Assembly: GCA_023386765.1 (NCBI GenBank)
Contig: JAEWJD010000353.1
Coordinates: forward strand, 1 to 10,946
Direction: 5' to 3'
Length of the DNA stretch: 10,946 bases
Origin: Pseudomonadota bacterium
GTDB taxonomy: Bacteria; Pseudomonadota; Gammaproteobacteria; Burkholderiales; Burkholderiaceae_B
Below the pieces are notes generated by a model. That model was not told where the DNA came from and did no database searches. It saw nothing but the letters and a program-made list of their open reading frames with translations. Both the position numbers and the translations under genes were made by a program. How positions within the stretch are numbered: the first letter of the stretch is position 1; the number at the start of each line of letters is the position of its first letter. This document shows, piece after piece, positions 1-7,051 of the stretch.

Positions 1-26
1 ATGGCCGTCGCCTGGCGGCGGATGGC

Positions 27-55
27 AAAAAAAAGGCCTCGCAGAGCGAGGCCTT
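27..55 (-). terminator. Rho-independent terminator of ompA
   Basis: A perfect 10-bp inverted repeat (33-42 with 46-55, arm AAGGCCTCGC) encloses a 3-base loop. On the minus strand the hairpin runs directly into a run of eight T (complement of 27-34, partly shared with the stem base). It lies 23 bases beyond the ompA stop codon, so it should end the leftward ompA transcript and make that gene monocistronic. The A-run on the other side of the hairpin means it would not act as a good terminator in the rightward direction. Confidence 0.93.
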
Positions 56-78
56 CATTGTAGCGGCTAGCGCTGCAA

Positions 79-663
79 TTAATTGCTGCGGCTACCGACG
101 ATCTCGATTTCCACGCGACGGTTGCGGGCACGACCTTCGGCGGTCTTGTTGCTCGCGATCGGCTGGGCTTTGCCCTTGCCTTCCGTGTAGATGCGGTTCG
201 GATCGATGCCCTGGCCAACCAGGTAAGCCTTCACGGCGTCAGCACGACGCACGGACAGCTTCATGTTGTAGGCGTCGGTACCGATCGAGTCGGTGTGGCC
301 CACAGCAATGATGGTTTCCAGGTTGATCGCCTTGGCTTGCTGAGCGACTTGGTCGAGCAGCTGACGGCCTTCCGGCTTCAGCGTGGCTTTGTCGAAGTCA
401 AAGAACGTGTCAGCGTTGAACACGACCTTGGTGGCCATGGGTGCCGGCTTGGGTTGCTTTTGGGCGACCGGGACGCCGTCGCAGCCGGGGATGCCGGTGG
501 CCGGGGTCCAGAAGGCGTCGCGCCAGCACAATTCGTTCGTGCCGTTTTTCCAAACGTCACCGAACGGATTGCGCCAGTTGTCCACCGTCTGAGCCGAGGC
601 TGCACCAGCGGCCGTAACAGCGGCGAAGGCAAGCGCCAGAGCGAATTTGGAGGGTTTGTTCAT
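79..663 (-). CDS. ompA: OmpA/RmpM-like peptidoglycan-binding periplasmic protein
   Basis: 194 residues. It probably anchors the outer membrane or its porins to peptidoglycan from the periplasmic side. Residues 1-24 are a Sec signal peptide (K3/K6, hydrophobic Ala/Leu core, cleavage expected after ASA at 22-24). Residues 25-75 form a short linker region with two cysteines (C46 in NELCWRDAFW, C61 in PGCDG) and a Pro-rich stretch. Residues about 80-190 are an OmpA C-terminal domain: FFDFD (87-91), GHTD (122-125) and the motif N133-x2-LS-x2-RA-x2-V144. By family knowledge D125 and R140 would bind diaminopimelate of peptidoglycan. There is no N-terminal beta-barrel, unlike E. coli OmpA; the layout recalls Neisseria RmpM. 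The start at 663 is preferred over the in-frame ATG at 747 because it has a good ribosome site and exposes the signal peptide. Monocistronic, divergent from gyrA. Confidence 0.93.
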   Translation of the reverse strand: MNKPSKFALALAFAAVTAAGAASAQTVDNWRNPFGDVWKNGTNELCWRDAFWTPATGIPGCDGVPVAQKQPKPAPMATKVVFNADTFFDFDKATLKPEGRQLLDQVAQQAKAINLETIIAVGHTDSIGTDAYNMKLSVRRADAVKAYLVGQGIDPNRIYTEGKGKAQPIASNKTAEGRARNRRVEIEIVGSRSN

Positions 664-667
664 GTTT

Positions 668-673
668 CTCCTC
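668..673 (-). promoter_or_regulatory. Shine-Dalgarno site of ompA
   Basis: On the minus strand GAGGAG lies four bases before the ATG at 663 (GAGGAGAAACATG). It fixes the ompA start at 663 rather than at the ATG 84 bases upstream, which has no such site and would bury the signal peptide. Confidence 0.85.
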
Positions 674-737
674 GTTGAGCTTGAAGCTGGATAAGTGACT
701 CGCAGCGACCCCCGCCGCATATCAGGAAAACGGGGCC

Positions 738-765
738 AGTATAGCAACGCTCAGAATGGGTTCAA
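738..765 (-). promoter_or_regulatory. Predicted sigma-70-type promoter of ompA
   Basis: On the minus strand a -35 box TTGAAC (765-760) and a -10 box TATACT (743-738, 5 of 6 consensus bases) are separated by 16 bases. Transcription would begin near 731, giving a leader of about 68 bases before the ompA start. The leader holds a small inverted repeat AGCTT-G-AAGCT at 678-688 just before the ribosome site. The boxes are seen directly; their use is inferred. Confidence 0.65.
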
Positions 766-978
766 AGGGTCGCCACTGGGTCTCCTGCGTGCTGGGAACA
801 ATCTTAAGGCATTTGGCAATCTTTGGCTTCTGCTAAGCCGGTCCAGCGCCTCTGGATATGACCATTTCGCCACTCGGTGCATCAATCGTGTTGGTTTTTG
901 GCAACAGGCTTGGGTCAAGGGCGGATTCGGCCGCCGAAGGTGCCGGAAAGCGTTGTAGCAGGTGCTTTGGGATTGAAA

Positions 979-987
979 TGTTAGAAT
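979..987 (+). promoter_or_regulatory. Candidate extended -10 promoter of gyrA
   Basis: The sequence TG-T-TAGAAT (979-987) fits an extended -10 element (TGn before a -10 box with 5 of 6 consensus bases). I see no good -35 box at 16-18 bases upstream, which is typical of extended -10 promoters. Transcription would start near 993-995, giving a leader of about 50 bases. This is the best candidate in the intergenic region, but it is inferred from sequence only. Confidence 0.45.
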
Positions 988-996
988 TTCCCGTTT

Positions 997-1009
997 ACCC
1001 GGCCCGGGT
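997..1009. repeat. Inverted repeat at the presumed gyrA transcription start
   Basis: ACCCGG-C-CCGGGT is a perfect 6-bp inverted repeat around one central base, about 10 bases after the candidate gyrA -10 box. It could be a small operator, but such palindromes also arise by chance in GC-rich DNA. Confidence 0.3.
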
Positions 1010-1045
1010 CCCTCCTTACACACGATTCTGTCGATATCTATATAT

Positions 1046-3694
1046 ATGGATTCCTTTGCCAAGGAGACGCTTCCGGTTTCGCTGGAAGAAGAGATGCGCC
1101 GCAGTTACCTCGACTACGCGATGAGCGTCATAGTCGGGCGAGCCCTGCCGGATGTGCGCGACGGCTTGAAGCCCGTGCACCGGCGGGTGCTGTATGCGAT
1201 GCACGAACTCAACAACGATTGGAACCGCGCTTATAAGAAGTCGGCGCGTATCGTCGGTGATGTGATCGGTAAATATCACCCGCACGGCGACCAATCCGTC
1301 TATGACACCATCGTCCGCATGGCGCAGGATTTCTCCATGCGCTACATGCTGGTCGATGGCCAGGGGAACTTCGGCTCCATCGACGGCGACAATGCCGCGG
1401 CGATGCGTTACACCGAAATCCGTCTGGCCAAGATCGCCCACGAGTTGTTGGCGGACATCGACCAGGAAACGGTCGATTTCGGTCCCAACTACGATGGCAG
1501 CGAACAGGAGCCGCTGTTGCTGCCCTCGCGCCTGCCCAACCTGCTGGTCAACGGCAGTTCGGGTATCGCCGTCGGGATGGCCACCAATATTCCGCCGCAC
1601 AACCTGGGCGAAGTGGTCGAAGGCTGCCTGTATTGCCTGCGCAATCCGGAATGCACGATAGATGAACTCATCGAGATCATCCCGGCACCGGACTTCCCCA
1701 CGGGCGGGATCATCTACGGCATGACCGGCGTGCGCGAGGGCTACCGCACCGGCCGCGGGCGCGTCATCATGCGCGCCAAGACGCACTTCGAAGACCTGGA
1801 GAAGGGCAACCGCCAGGCCATCGTGGTCGACGCCATTCCCTACCAGGTCAACAAGAAGACGCTGCAGGAACGCATTGCCGAGCTGGTCAACGACAAGAAA
1901 ATCGAGGGGATCTCGGATATCCGCGATGAGTCGGACAAGGACGGCATGCGCCTGGTCATCGAGCTCAAGCGCGGTGAAGTCCCCGAGGTGGTGCTCAACA
2001 ACCTCTACAAGAATACGCAGCTGCAGGACACTTTCGGGATGAACCTGGTGGCGCTGGTCGACGGCCAGCCCCGCCTGCTCAACCTGAAGCAGTTGATCGA
2101 TTACTTCCTGCAGCATCGCCGCGAAGTGGTCACGCGCCGTACGGTCTTCCAGTTGCGCAAGGCCCGTGAGCGCGGCCATGTGCTGGAAGGTCTGGCCGTG
2201 GCGCTGGCCAACATCGACGATTTCATCGCCATTATCAAGGCGGCGCCCACCCCGCCGGTGGCGCGCCAGGAACTGATGGCGCGCGGCTGGGATTCGTCGC
2301 TGGTGCGCGAGATGCTGGACCGTGTCGACGGCGATGCCGCCGGCGGGCGCAGCGCCTTCCGTCCGGATGACCTGGCGGCCGGCTTTGGGCTGCAGGCCGA
2401 TGGTCTCTACCAGCTGTCGGATGTGCAGGCCCAGGAAATCCTGAACATGCGCCTGCAGCGCCTGACCGGCCTGGAGCAGGACAAGATCATCGGCGAGTAC
2501 CGGGACGTGATGGCCACCATCGCAGATCTGCTGGACATCCTGGCACGCCCGGAGCGCATCACCGGCATCATCAGCGAAGAGCTGCAGGCCATCAAGGCGG
2601 AGTTCTCGACCTCGGTCAAGGATACGCGTCGCTCGGATATCGAGATGAACGCCACCGAACTCGACACCGAAGACCTGATCACTCCGATGGATATGGTGGT
2701 CACGCTGTCGCATGGCGGCTACATCAAGAGCCAGCCGCTGTCGGAATATCGTTCGCAGAAGCGCGGCGGGCGCGGCAAGCAGGCCACCCAGATGAAGGAA
2801 AACGACTGGATCGACCAGCTCTTCATCGCCAACACGCACGACTACCTGCTGTGCTTCTCGAACCGCGGCCGGGTGTACTGGCTGAAGGTCTGGGAAGTGC
2901 CCCAAGGCACGCGTAACTCGCGCGGCAAGCCGATCGTCAACATGTTCCCGCTGGCTGACGGCGAGAAAATCACCGTGGTGCTGCCGGTCAAGGAGTTCAG
3001 CGAGGATCATTACGTCTTCATGGCGACTTCGCGCGGCACGGTCAAGAAGACCACGCTGGCCGATTTCTCCAACCCGCGCAAGGCCGGCATCATTGCCGTC
3101 GACCTCGATGAGGGCGACTACCTGATCGGCGCCGACCTGACTGACGGCAAGCATGACGTGATGCTGTTCTCGGATGCCGGCAAGGCCGTGCGTTTTGACG
3201 AGAACGATGTGCGTCCCATGGGGCGTGCAGCCCGTGGCGTGCGCGGCATGATGCTAGAAGACGGCCAGACCGTGATTGCGCTGCTGGTGGCGGGCGACGA
3301 AAGCCAGAGCGTGCTCACGGCCACCGAAAACGGCTACGGCAAGCGGACGTCCATCGCCGAATACACCCGCCATGGTCGTGGCACCAAGGGCATGATCGCT
3401 ATCCAGACCACCTCGCGCAACGGCCGGGTGGTGGGCGCAGTGTTGGTCAACCCGAGCGATGAAATCATGCTCATCACGACGGGCGGCGTGCTGGTGCGCA
3501 CCCGGGTGAGCGAGATTCGCGAGATGGGCCGTGCCACGCAAGGCGTCACCCTGATCAGCGTCGACGACGGCAGCGTGCTGTCGGGCGTGCGCCGCGTGGT
3601 CGAAAGCGATGCCGACGACGATGAAGGGCTGGACGAGGACATTGAGGGCGGCGATGATTCCGCTCAGACCGAATCGACTGAACCTACGGAGTAA
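1046..3694 (+). CDS. gyrA: DNA gyrase subunit A
   Basis: 882 residues (E. coli 875). Breakage-rejoining subunit of the A2B2 gyrase, which introduces negative supercoils using ATP hydrolysed by GyrB. The winged-helix and tower region is at the N-terminus, with the active tyrosine Y122 in AMRYTE following R121. The quinolone-determining loop reads HPHGDQSVYD (78-87), in the same numbering as E. coli: D87 is kept but residue 83 is Gln, not Ser. The C-terminal DNA-wrapping domain carries the GyrA box QKRGGRG (571-577), a conservative variant of QRRGGKG, and ends in a strongly acidic tail (about 850-882), as in E. coli. The start MDSFAKETLP fits the family, yet no Shine-Dalgarno sequence precedes the ATG; the 15 bases before it are almost all A/T. 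It heads the gene train, with serC 7 bases after its stop. Confidence 0.99.
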   Translation: MDSFAKETLPVSLEEEMRRSYLDYAMSVIVGRALPDVRDGLKPVHRRVLYAMHELNNDWNRAYKKSARIVGDVIGKYHPHGDQSVYDTIVRMAQDFSMRYMLVDGQGNFGSIDGDNAAAMRYTEIRLAKIAHELLADIDQETVDFGPNYDGSEQEPLLLPSRLPNLLVNGSSGIAVGMATNIPPHNLGEVVEGCLYCLRNPECTIDELIEIIPAPDFPTGGIIYGMTGVREGYRTGRGRVIMRAKTHFEDLEKGNRQAIVVDAIPYQVNKKTLQERIAELVNDKKIEGISDIRDESDKDGMRLVIELKRGEVPEVVLNNLYKNTQLQDTFGMNLVALVDGQPRLLNLKQLIDYFLQHRREVVTRRTVFQLRKARERGHVLEGLAVALANIDDFIAIIKAAPTPPVARQELMARGWDSSLVREMLDRVDGDAAGGRSAFRPDDLAAGFGLQADGLYQLSDVQAQEILNMRLQRLTGLEQDKIIGEYRDVMATIADLLDILARPERITGIISEELQAIKAEFSTSVKDTRRSDIEMNATELDTEDLITPMDMVVTLSHGGYIKSQPLSEYRSQKRGGRGKQATQMKENDWIDQLFIANTHDYLLCFSNRGRVYWLKVWEVPQGTRNSRGKPIVNMFPLADGEKITVVLPVKEFSEDHYVFMATSRGTVKKTTLADFSNPRKAGIIAVDLDEGDYLIGADLTDGKHDVMLFSDAGKAVRFDENDVRPMGRAARGVRGMMLEDGQTVIALLVAGDESQSVLTATENGYGKRTSIAEYTRHGRGTKGMIAIQTTSRNGRVVGAVLVNPSDEIMLITTGGVLVRTRVSEIREMGRATQGVTLISVDDGSVLSGVRRVVESDADDDEGLDEDIEGGDDSAQTESTEPTE
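3688..3691 (+). promoter_or_regulatory. Shine-Dalgarno site of serC inside the gyrA stop region
   Basis: GGAG (3688-3691) runs into the gyrA stop codon (GGAGTAA) and lies 10 bases before the serC ATG at 3702. Ribosomes finishing gyrA cover this site, so serC translation is probably coupled to gyrA. The site supports 3702 over the in-frame ATG at 3609 inside gyrA. Confidence 0.6.
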
Positions 3695-3701
3695 GCAAGA
3701 A

Positions 3702-4832
3702 ATGGCGCGCCCCTGGAATTTCTCGGCCGGACCCTCTGTCCTGCCCGAGACCGTGCTGCAGCAAGCCGCGGCCGAGATGCTGGATTGGCAAGGCAGCGGC
3801 ATGTCGGTGATGGAAATGAGTCACCGCGGCCGACAGTTCGTGCAGATCTGCGATGAAGCCGAAGCCGATCTGCGCGAACTCATGAACATCCCGGCCGACT
3901 ATGCCGTGATGTTCATGCAGGGCGGCGGCCTGGGTGAAAACGCGATCGTCCCGATGAACCTGATCGGGCGGCGCGGTGCGCCGGCGGCCGATTTTGTCGT
4001 CACGGGTCACTGGTCGACGCGTTCTCACAAGGAAGCCGGTCGCTACGGCGATGCGCACATCGCCGCCAGCAGCGCACTGCCGGCCGAGATCGACGGCCGC
4101 GCCCGGAAGGGTTTCACCTATGTGCCGCCGGTGTCGTCCTGGCAGGTGCGGCCGCAAGCCTCCTACCTGCATCTGTGCAGCAACGAGACCATCGGCGGGG
4201 TCGAGTTCACCGAGTGGCCCGATCTGGCCGAACTGGGGGCGCCCGATGTGTCGCTGGTGGTGGATGCCTCGTCGCATTTCCTGTCGCGTGAGCTGGATGT
4301 CACCCGCAGCGGGCTGCTGTTTGCCGGCGCCCAGAAGAACGCCGGACCTGCCGGCGTGACCGTCGTGATCGCCCGTCGCGATCTGCTGGGCAAGTCTTTG
4401 CCCATCTGCCCCTCGGCGTTTGATTACGCCAACGTGGCGGCCGAGCATTCGCGTTACAACACGCCGCCGACTTTCTCCATCTACGTGGCCGGCCTGGTCT
4501 ACAAATGGCTCAAGGCGCAGGGCGGCGTGGCAGCGATCGAGGAGGCGAACAAAGCCAAGGCGGAGCTGCTCTATGGCTACCTGGATGCCAGCGGTTTCTA
4601 CAGCAACCCGGTCGATCCGGCCGTGCGCTCACGCATGAACGTGCCGTTCGTGCTGGCCGATGAATCGCTCAATGAGGCCTTCCTGAAGGGGGCCGAAGCC
4701 GCGAACCTGCTGGCCTTGAAGGGCCACAAGAGCGTGGGTGGCATGCGTGCCTCGATCTACAACGCCATGCCGCTGGCCGGCGTGCAGGCGCTGGTTGATT
4801 ACATGCAGGAGTTCGAGCGTCGCCATGGATGA
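3702..4832 (+). CDS. serC: Phosphoserine aminotransferase
   Basis: 376 residues (E. coli 362). PLP enzyme converting 3-phosphohydroxypyruvate and glutamate to 3-phosphoserine in serine synthesis. The family also serves pyridoxal phosphate synthesis, in organisms using the erythronate route, by acting on the 4-phosphothreonine precursor. Seen: N-terminal WNFSAGPSVLP (5-15), SVMEMSHRG (35-43, phosphate-binding H41/R42), VVDASSHFLS (186-195), the Schiff-base lysine K212 in AGAQKNAGPAG, and the C-terminal HKSVGGMRASIYNA (342-355) with substrate-binding R349. The start at 3702 gives the conserved MARPWNFSAGP beginning; an in-frame ATG at 3609 would overlap gyrA heavily and adds non-family sequence. 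Its last 8 bases overlap pheA, so the two are probably coupled. Confidence 0.98.
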   Translation: MARPWNFSAGPSVLPETVLQQAAAEMLDWQGSGMSVMEMSHRGRQFVQICDEAEADLRELMNIPADYAVMFMQGGGLGENAIVPMNLIGRRGAPAADFVVTGHWSTRSHKEAGRYGDAHIAASSALPAEIDGRARKGFTYVPPVSSWQVRPQASYLHLCSNETIGGVEFTEWPDLAELGAPDVSLVVDASSHFLSRELDVTRSGLLFAGAQKNAGPAGVTVVIARRDLLGKSLPICPSAFDYANVAAEHSRYNTPPTFSIYVAGLVYKWLKAQGGVAAIEEANKAKAELLYGYLDASGFYSNPVDPAVRSRMNVPFVLADESLNEAFLKGAEAANLLALKGHKSVGGMRASIYNAMPLAGVQALVDYMQEFERRHG

Positions 4833-5910
4833 TTCCTTGAAGGCCAAGTTGCGGCCGCTGCGCGACCGCATCGATACCATTGATGCTCAGATTCTCGATC
4901 TGCTGTGCCAGCGTGCCCGCACTGCCCAGGAAGTGGGCGAGGTCAAGCACGCCGCCCAGGCCGATGGCCCGGTCCTGCGCCCGGAGCGCGAGGCCGAGGT
5001 CATCCGGGGCTTGCAAAGCCGCAATCCGGGGCCGTTTCCCAATCTGGCAGTCGCCGCCGTCTGGACCGAAATCATGTCCGCCTGCCGGGGGTTGGAGCGC
5101 GGCATGACCATCGCCTATCTCGGGCCGCAGGGTTCGTTTTCGGAGCAGGCGGCCCTGGAGCAGTTCGGCCGTTCGGTCACGCAGCTGCCGTGTGCCTCCT
5201 TTGACGACGTGTTTCGTGCCATCGAGGGCGGGCAGGCTGATGCCGGCATCGTGCCGGTCGAGAACTCCACCGAAGGCGCGGTCAATCGCAACTTGGATCT
5301 GCTGCTGCATACGCCGCTCAAGATCATGGGCGAGCGTTCGCTGCTGATCCGTCATTGCCTCATGACCCAGTCGGGCACCATGGAAGGCATCAAGACCATC
5401 TCCGCGCACCCGCAGGCGCTGGCGCAGTGCCAGAACTGGCTGGCACGTCATTATCCGGACCTCAAGCGGGTGGCGGCGGCCAGCAACTCCGAGGCTGCCC
5501 GTGTGGCGGCAGGCGATCCCACCGTGGCAGCCATCGCTGGTGAAGTGGCCGCGCCGGCCTGGGGGCTGAGCATCGTTGCCGCGGGTATCCAGGACGATGC
5601 CCAGAACCGCACCCGTTTTCTGGCCCTGGGGCACATCGAGCCGCTGCCCAGCGGCCGCGACAAGACCAGCGTGATTCTGGCTGTGCCCAATCGTGCCGGT
5701 GCCGTCTATGACATGCTGGCTCCGCTGGCGGTCAACGGCGTGTCCATGACGCGCTTCGAGTCGCGTCCGGCACGCACCGGTCAGTGGGAGTATTACTTCT
5801 ACATCGATTGCACGGGCCACCAGCACGACAGCAACGTGCGCACCGCCTTTGCCGCCCTGGCCGAGCAGGCCGCATTCTTCAAGATCCTGGGCTCCTATCC
5901 GGCCCAGTAA
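4825..5910 (+). CDS. pheA: Bifunctional chorismate mutase/prephenate dehydratase (P-protein)
   Basis: 361 residues (E. coli 386). Converts chorismate to prephenate, then to phenylpyruvate, in phenylalanine synthesis. Residues about 5-92 are an AroQ-type helical chorismate mutase, with R15, R32, K41, R55 and E56 matching its active-site positions. Residues about 95-275 are prephenate dehydratase: GPQGSFSEQAA (from 100), VENSTEGAVN (from 145) and the catalytic TRF triplet (263-265). Residues about 282-361 are an ACT domain with NRAGAV (289-294) and ESRP (312-315), the phenylalanine-binding signature, so feedback inhibition by Phe is expected. The start overlaps the serC end by 8 bases. AGGAG at 4807-4811 is 13 bases upstream, rather far, which favours coupled re-initiation. 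No attenuator-like leader peptide is possible in this overlap. Confidence 0.98.
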   Translation: MDDSLKAKLRPLRDRIDTIDAQILDLLCQRARTAQEVGEVKHAAQADGPVLRPEREAEVIRGLQSRNPGPFPNLAVAAVWTEIMSACRGLERGMTIAYLGPQGSFSEQAALEQFGRSVTQLPCASFDDVFRAIEGGQADAGIVPVENSTEGAVNRNLDLLLHTPLKIMGERSLLIRHCLMTQSGTMEGIKTISAHPQALAQCQNWLARHYPDLKRVAAASNSEAARVAAGDPTVAAIAGEVAAPAWGLSIVAAGIQDDAQNRTRFLALGHIEPLPSGRDKTSVILAVPNRAGAVYDMLAPLAVNGVSMTRFESRPARTGQWEYYFYIDCTGHQHDSNVRTAFAALAEQAAFFKILGSYPAQ

Positions 5911-5929
5911 CTCCGGTTACGTCGTCATC

Positions 5930-7051
5930 ATGTCGCAAGCAAACAAGACTCTCGTCGCGCCTGCCCACGTGGGCGCCATCGCGCCGTACCAGGCCGGCAA
6001 GCCCATCGAGGAACTGGCCCGCGAATTCGGGCTCGATCCGGCCGGCATCGTGAAGCTGGCTTCCAATGAGAACCCGCTGGGCATGCCGGAGTCGGCACGC
6101 CAGGCCATGCTGGCCGCCGCCAATGCGCTGGCCCGCTATCCGGATCCCAACGGTTTTGACCTGAAGGCCGCCCTGAGCCAGCGCTATGGCGTGCCGGCGA
6201 GCTGGATCACGCTGGGCAACGGTTCCAATGACATTCTGGAACTCATCGCCCTGGCCCTGCTGGAGCCGGGCAGCGCGGCGGTCTATGCCGAACATGCCTT
6301 TGCCGTGTACCGGCTGGCGACACAGGCGCGCGGGGCGCGCCACATCATGGTCGCGGCCAAGGATCATGGCCATGACCTGGATGCCATGCTGGCCGCCATC
6401 GATGCCGATACGCGGGTCGTGTTCATTGCCAATCCGAACAACCCGACCGGCACTTTCCTGCCGGGCGATGCGATCACCCGTTTCCTGGAGCAGGTGCAGC
6501 AGGCGCATGGCGAAAGCGTCACGGTGGTGCTGGATGAGGCCTATAACGAGTATCTCGATCCCGAGTTGCGCTTTGATAGCGTGGCGTTGGTGCGCCGCTT
6601 CCCCAATCTGATCATCTCGCGCACCTTCTCCAAGGCCTATGGCCTGGCCGGGCTGCGTGTGGGGTTCGCGGTGGCCCAGCCGGCCCTGACCGATCTGCTG
6701 AACCGGGTGCGCCAGCCGTTCAACGTGAATACGCTGGCCCAGGCAGCAGCCATCGCCGCGCTGGCCGACGGCGAGTTCCAGCAGCGTTCCTATGCCACCA
6801 ACAAAGCCGGCAAGGCCCAGCTCGTGGCTGCCTTCGAGGCACTCAAGCTGCGTTACGTGCCCAGCTACGGCAACTTCGTGCTGGTGCAGGTGGGAGACGC
6901 CGCCCGTATCAACCTTGAGCTGCTCAAGCGCGGCGTGATCGTGCGCCCGGTGGCTGCTGATGGCCTGCCGCAATGGCTGCGCGTAAGCATCGGCCTGCCG
7001 GCGGAAAACGAACGCTTCATTGCCGCGCTGACCGAGATCCTGGCTGCATGA
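5930..7051 (+). CDS. hisC: HisC-type histidinol-phosphate/aromatic aminotransferase
   Basis: 373 residues. Class I/II fold PLP aminotransferase of the HisC family. Seen: LASNENPLG (43-51), NPNNPTG (168-174), LDEAYNEY (201-208), the PLP lysine K235 in SRTFSKAYGLAGLRVG with phosphate-binding R243, and C-terminal WLRVSIG with R351 for the substrate carboxylate. The family reaction is imidazole-acetol phosphate to histidinol phosphate, but members placed between pheA and tyrA are thought to work mainly or additionally on phenylpyruvate, hydroxyphenylpyruvate or prephenate. From context I infer an aromatic aminotransferase role (hisHb or hisC2 of the supraoperon); a true his-operon copy would be expected elsewhere. 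It begins 19 bases after pheA with no clear Shine-Dalgarno sequence, and its stop overlaps the tyrA start (ATGA). The start gives MSQANKT, the only in-frame ATG after the pheA stop that keeps the whole domain. Confidence 0.93.
   Translation: MSQANKTLVAPAHVGAIAPYQAGKPIEELAREFGLDPAGIVKLASNENPLGMPESARQAMLAAANALARYPDPNGFDLKAALSQRYGVPASWITLGNGSNDILELIALALLEPGSAAVYAEHAFAVYRLATQARGARHIMVAAKDHGHDLDAMLAAIDADTRVVFIANPNNPTGTFLPGDAITRFLEQVQQAHGESVTVVLDEAYNEYLDPELRFDSVALVRRFPNLIISRTFSKAYGLAGLRVGFAVAQPALTDLLNRVRQPFNVNTLAQAAAIAALADGEFQQRSYATNKAGKAQLVAAFEALKLRYVPSYGNFVLVQVGDAARINLELLKRGVIVRPVAADGLPQWLRVSIGLPAENERFIAALTEILAA

Larger units (their letters stand above)
664..1045. other. Divergent intergenic region between ompA and gyrA
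   Basis: 382 bases without a convincing gene. It holds the ompA promoter and leader on the left and the gyrA leader on the right. Short inverted repeats are present at 825-839 (GGCTT/AAGCC, 5-base loop) and 926-938 (TTCGG/CCGAA, 3-base loop), and neither is followed by a T run. The middle (about 770-950) is less GC-rich than the flanking genes and shows no recognisable RNA gene. Open frames across it give low-complexity translations with no known domain. Confidence 0.7.

Noticed and set aside
1..26. Possible edge of another gene left of the ompA terminator
   Set aside because: Only 26 bases are visible, too few to call anything on either strand.
664..747. Longer OmpA with a start at the ATG at 747
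   Set aside because: It would put 28 residues before the signal peptide, runs through the predicted -10 box and transcription start, and lacks a ribosome site.
751..1124. Small open frames in the ompA-gyrA intergenic region (751-1062 minus, 858-1124 plus)
   Set aside because: No ribosome site, no domain, and both run into gyrA. The translations look random.
1016..3154. A 712-codon open frame on the minus strand opposite gyrA
   Set aside because: Its translation is rich in H, D, R, A and L without any domain, as expected of a reverse-strand frame of GC-rich coding DNA. gyrA on the other strand is certain.
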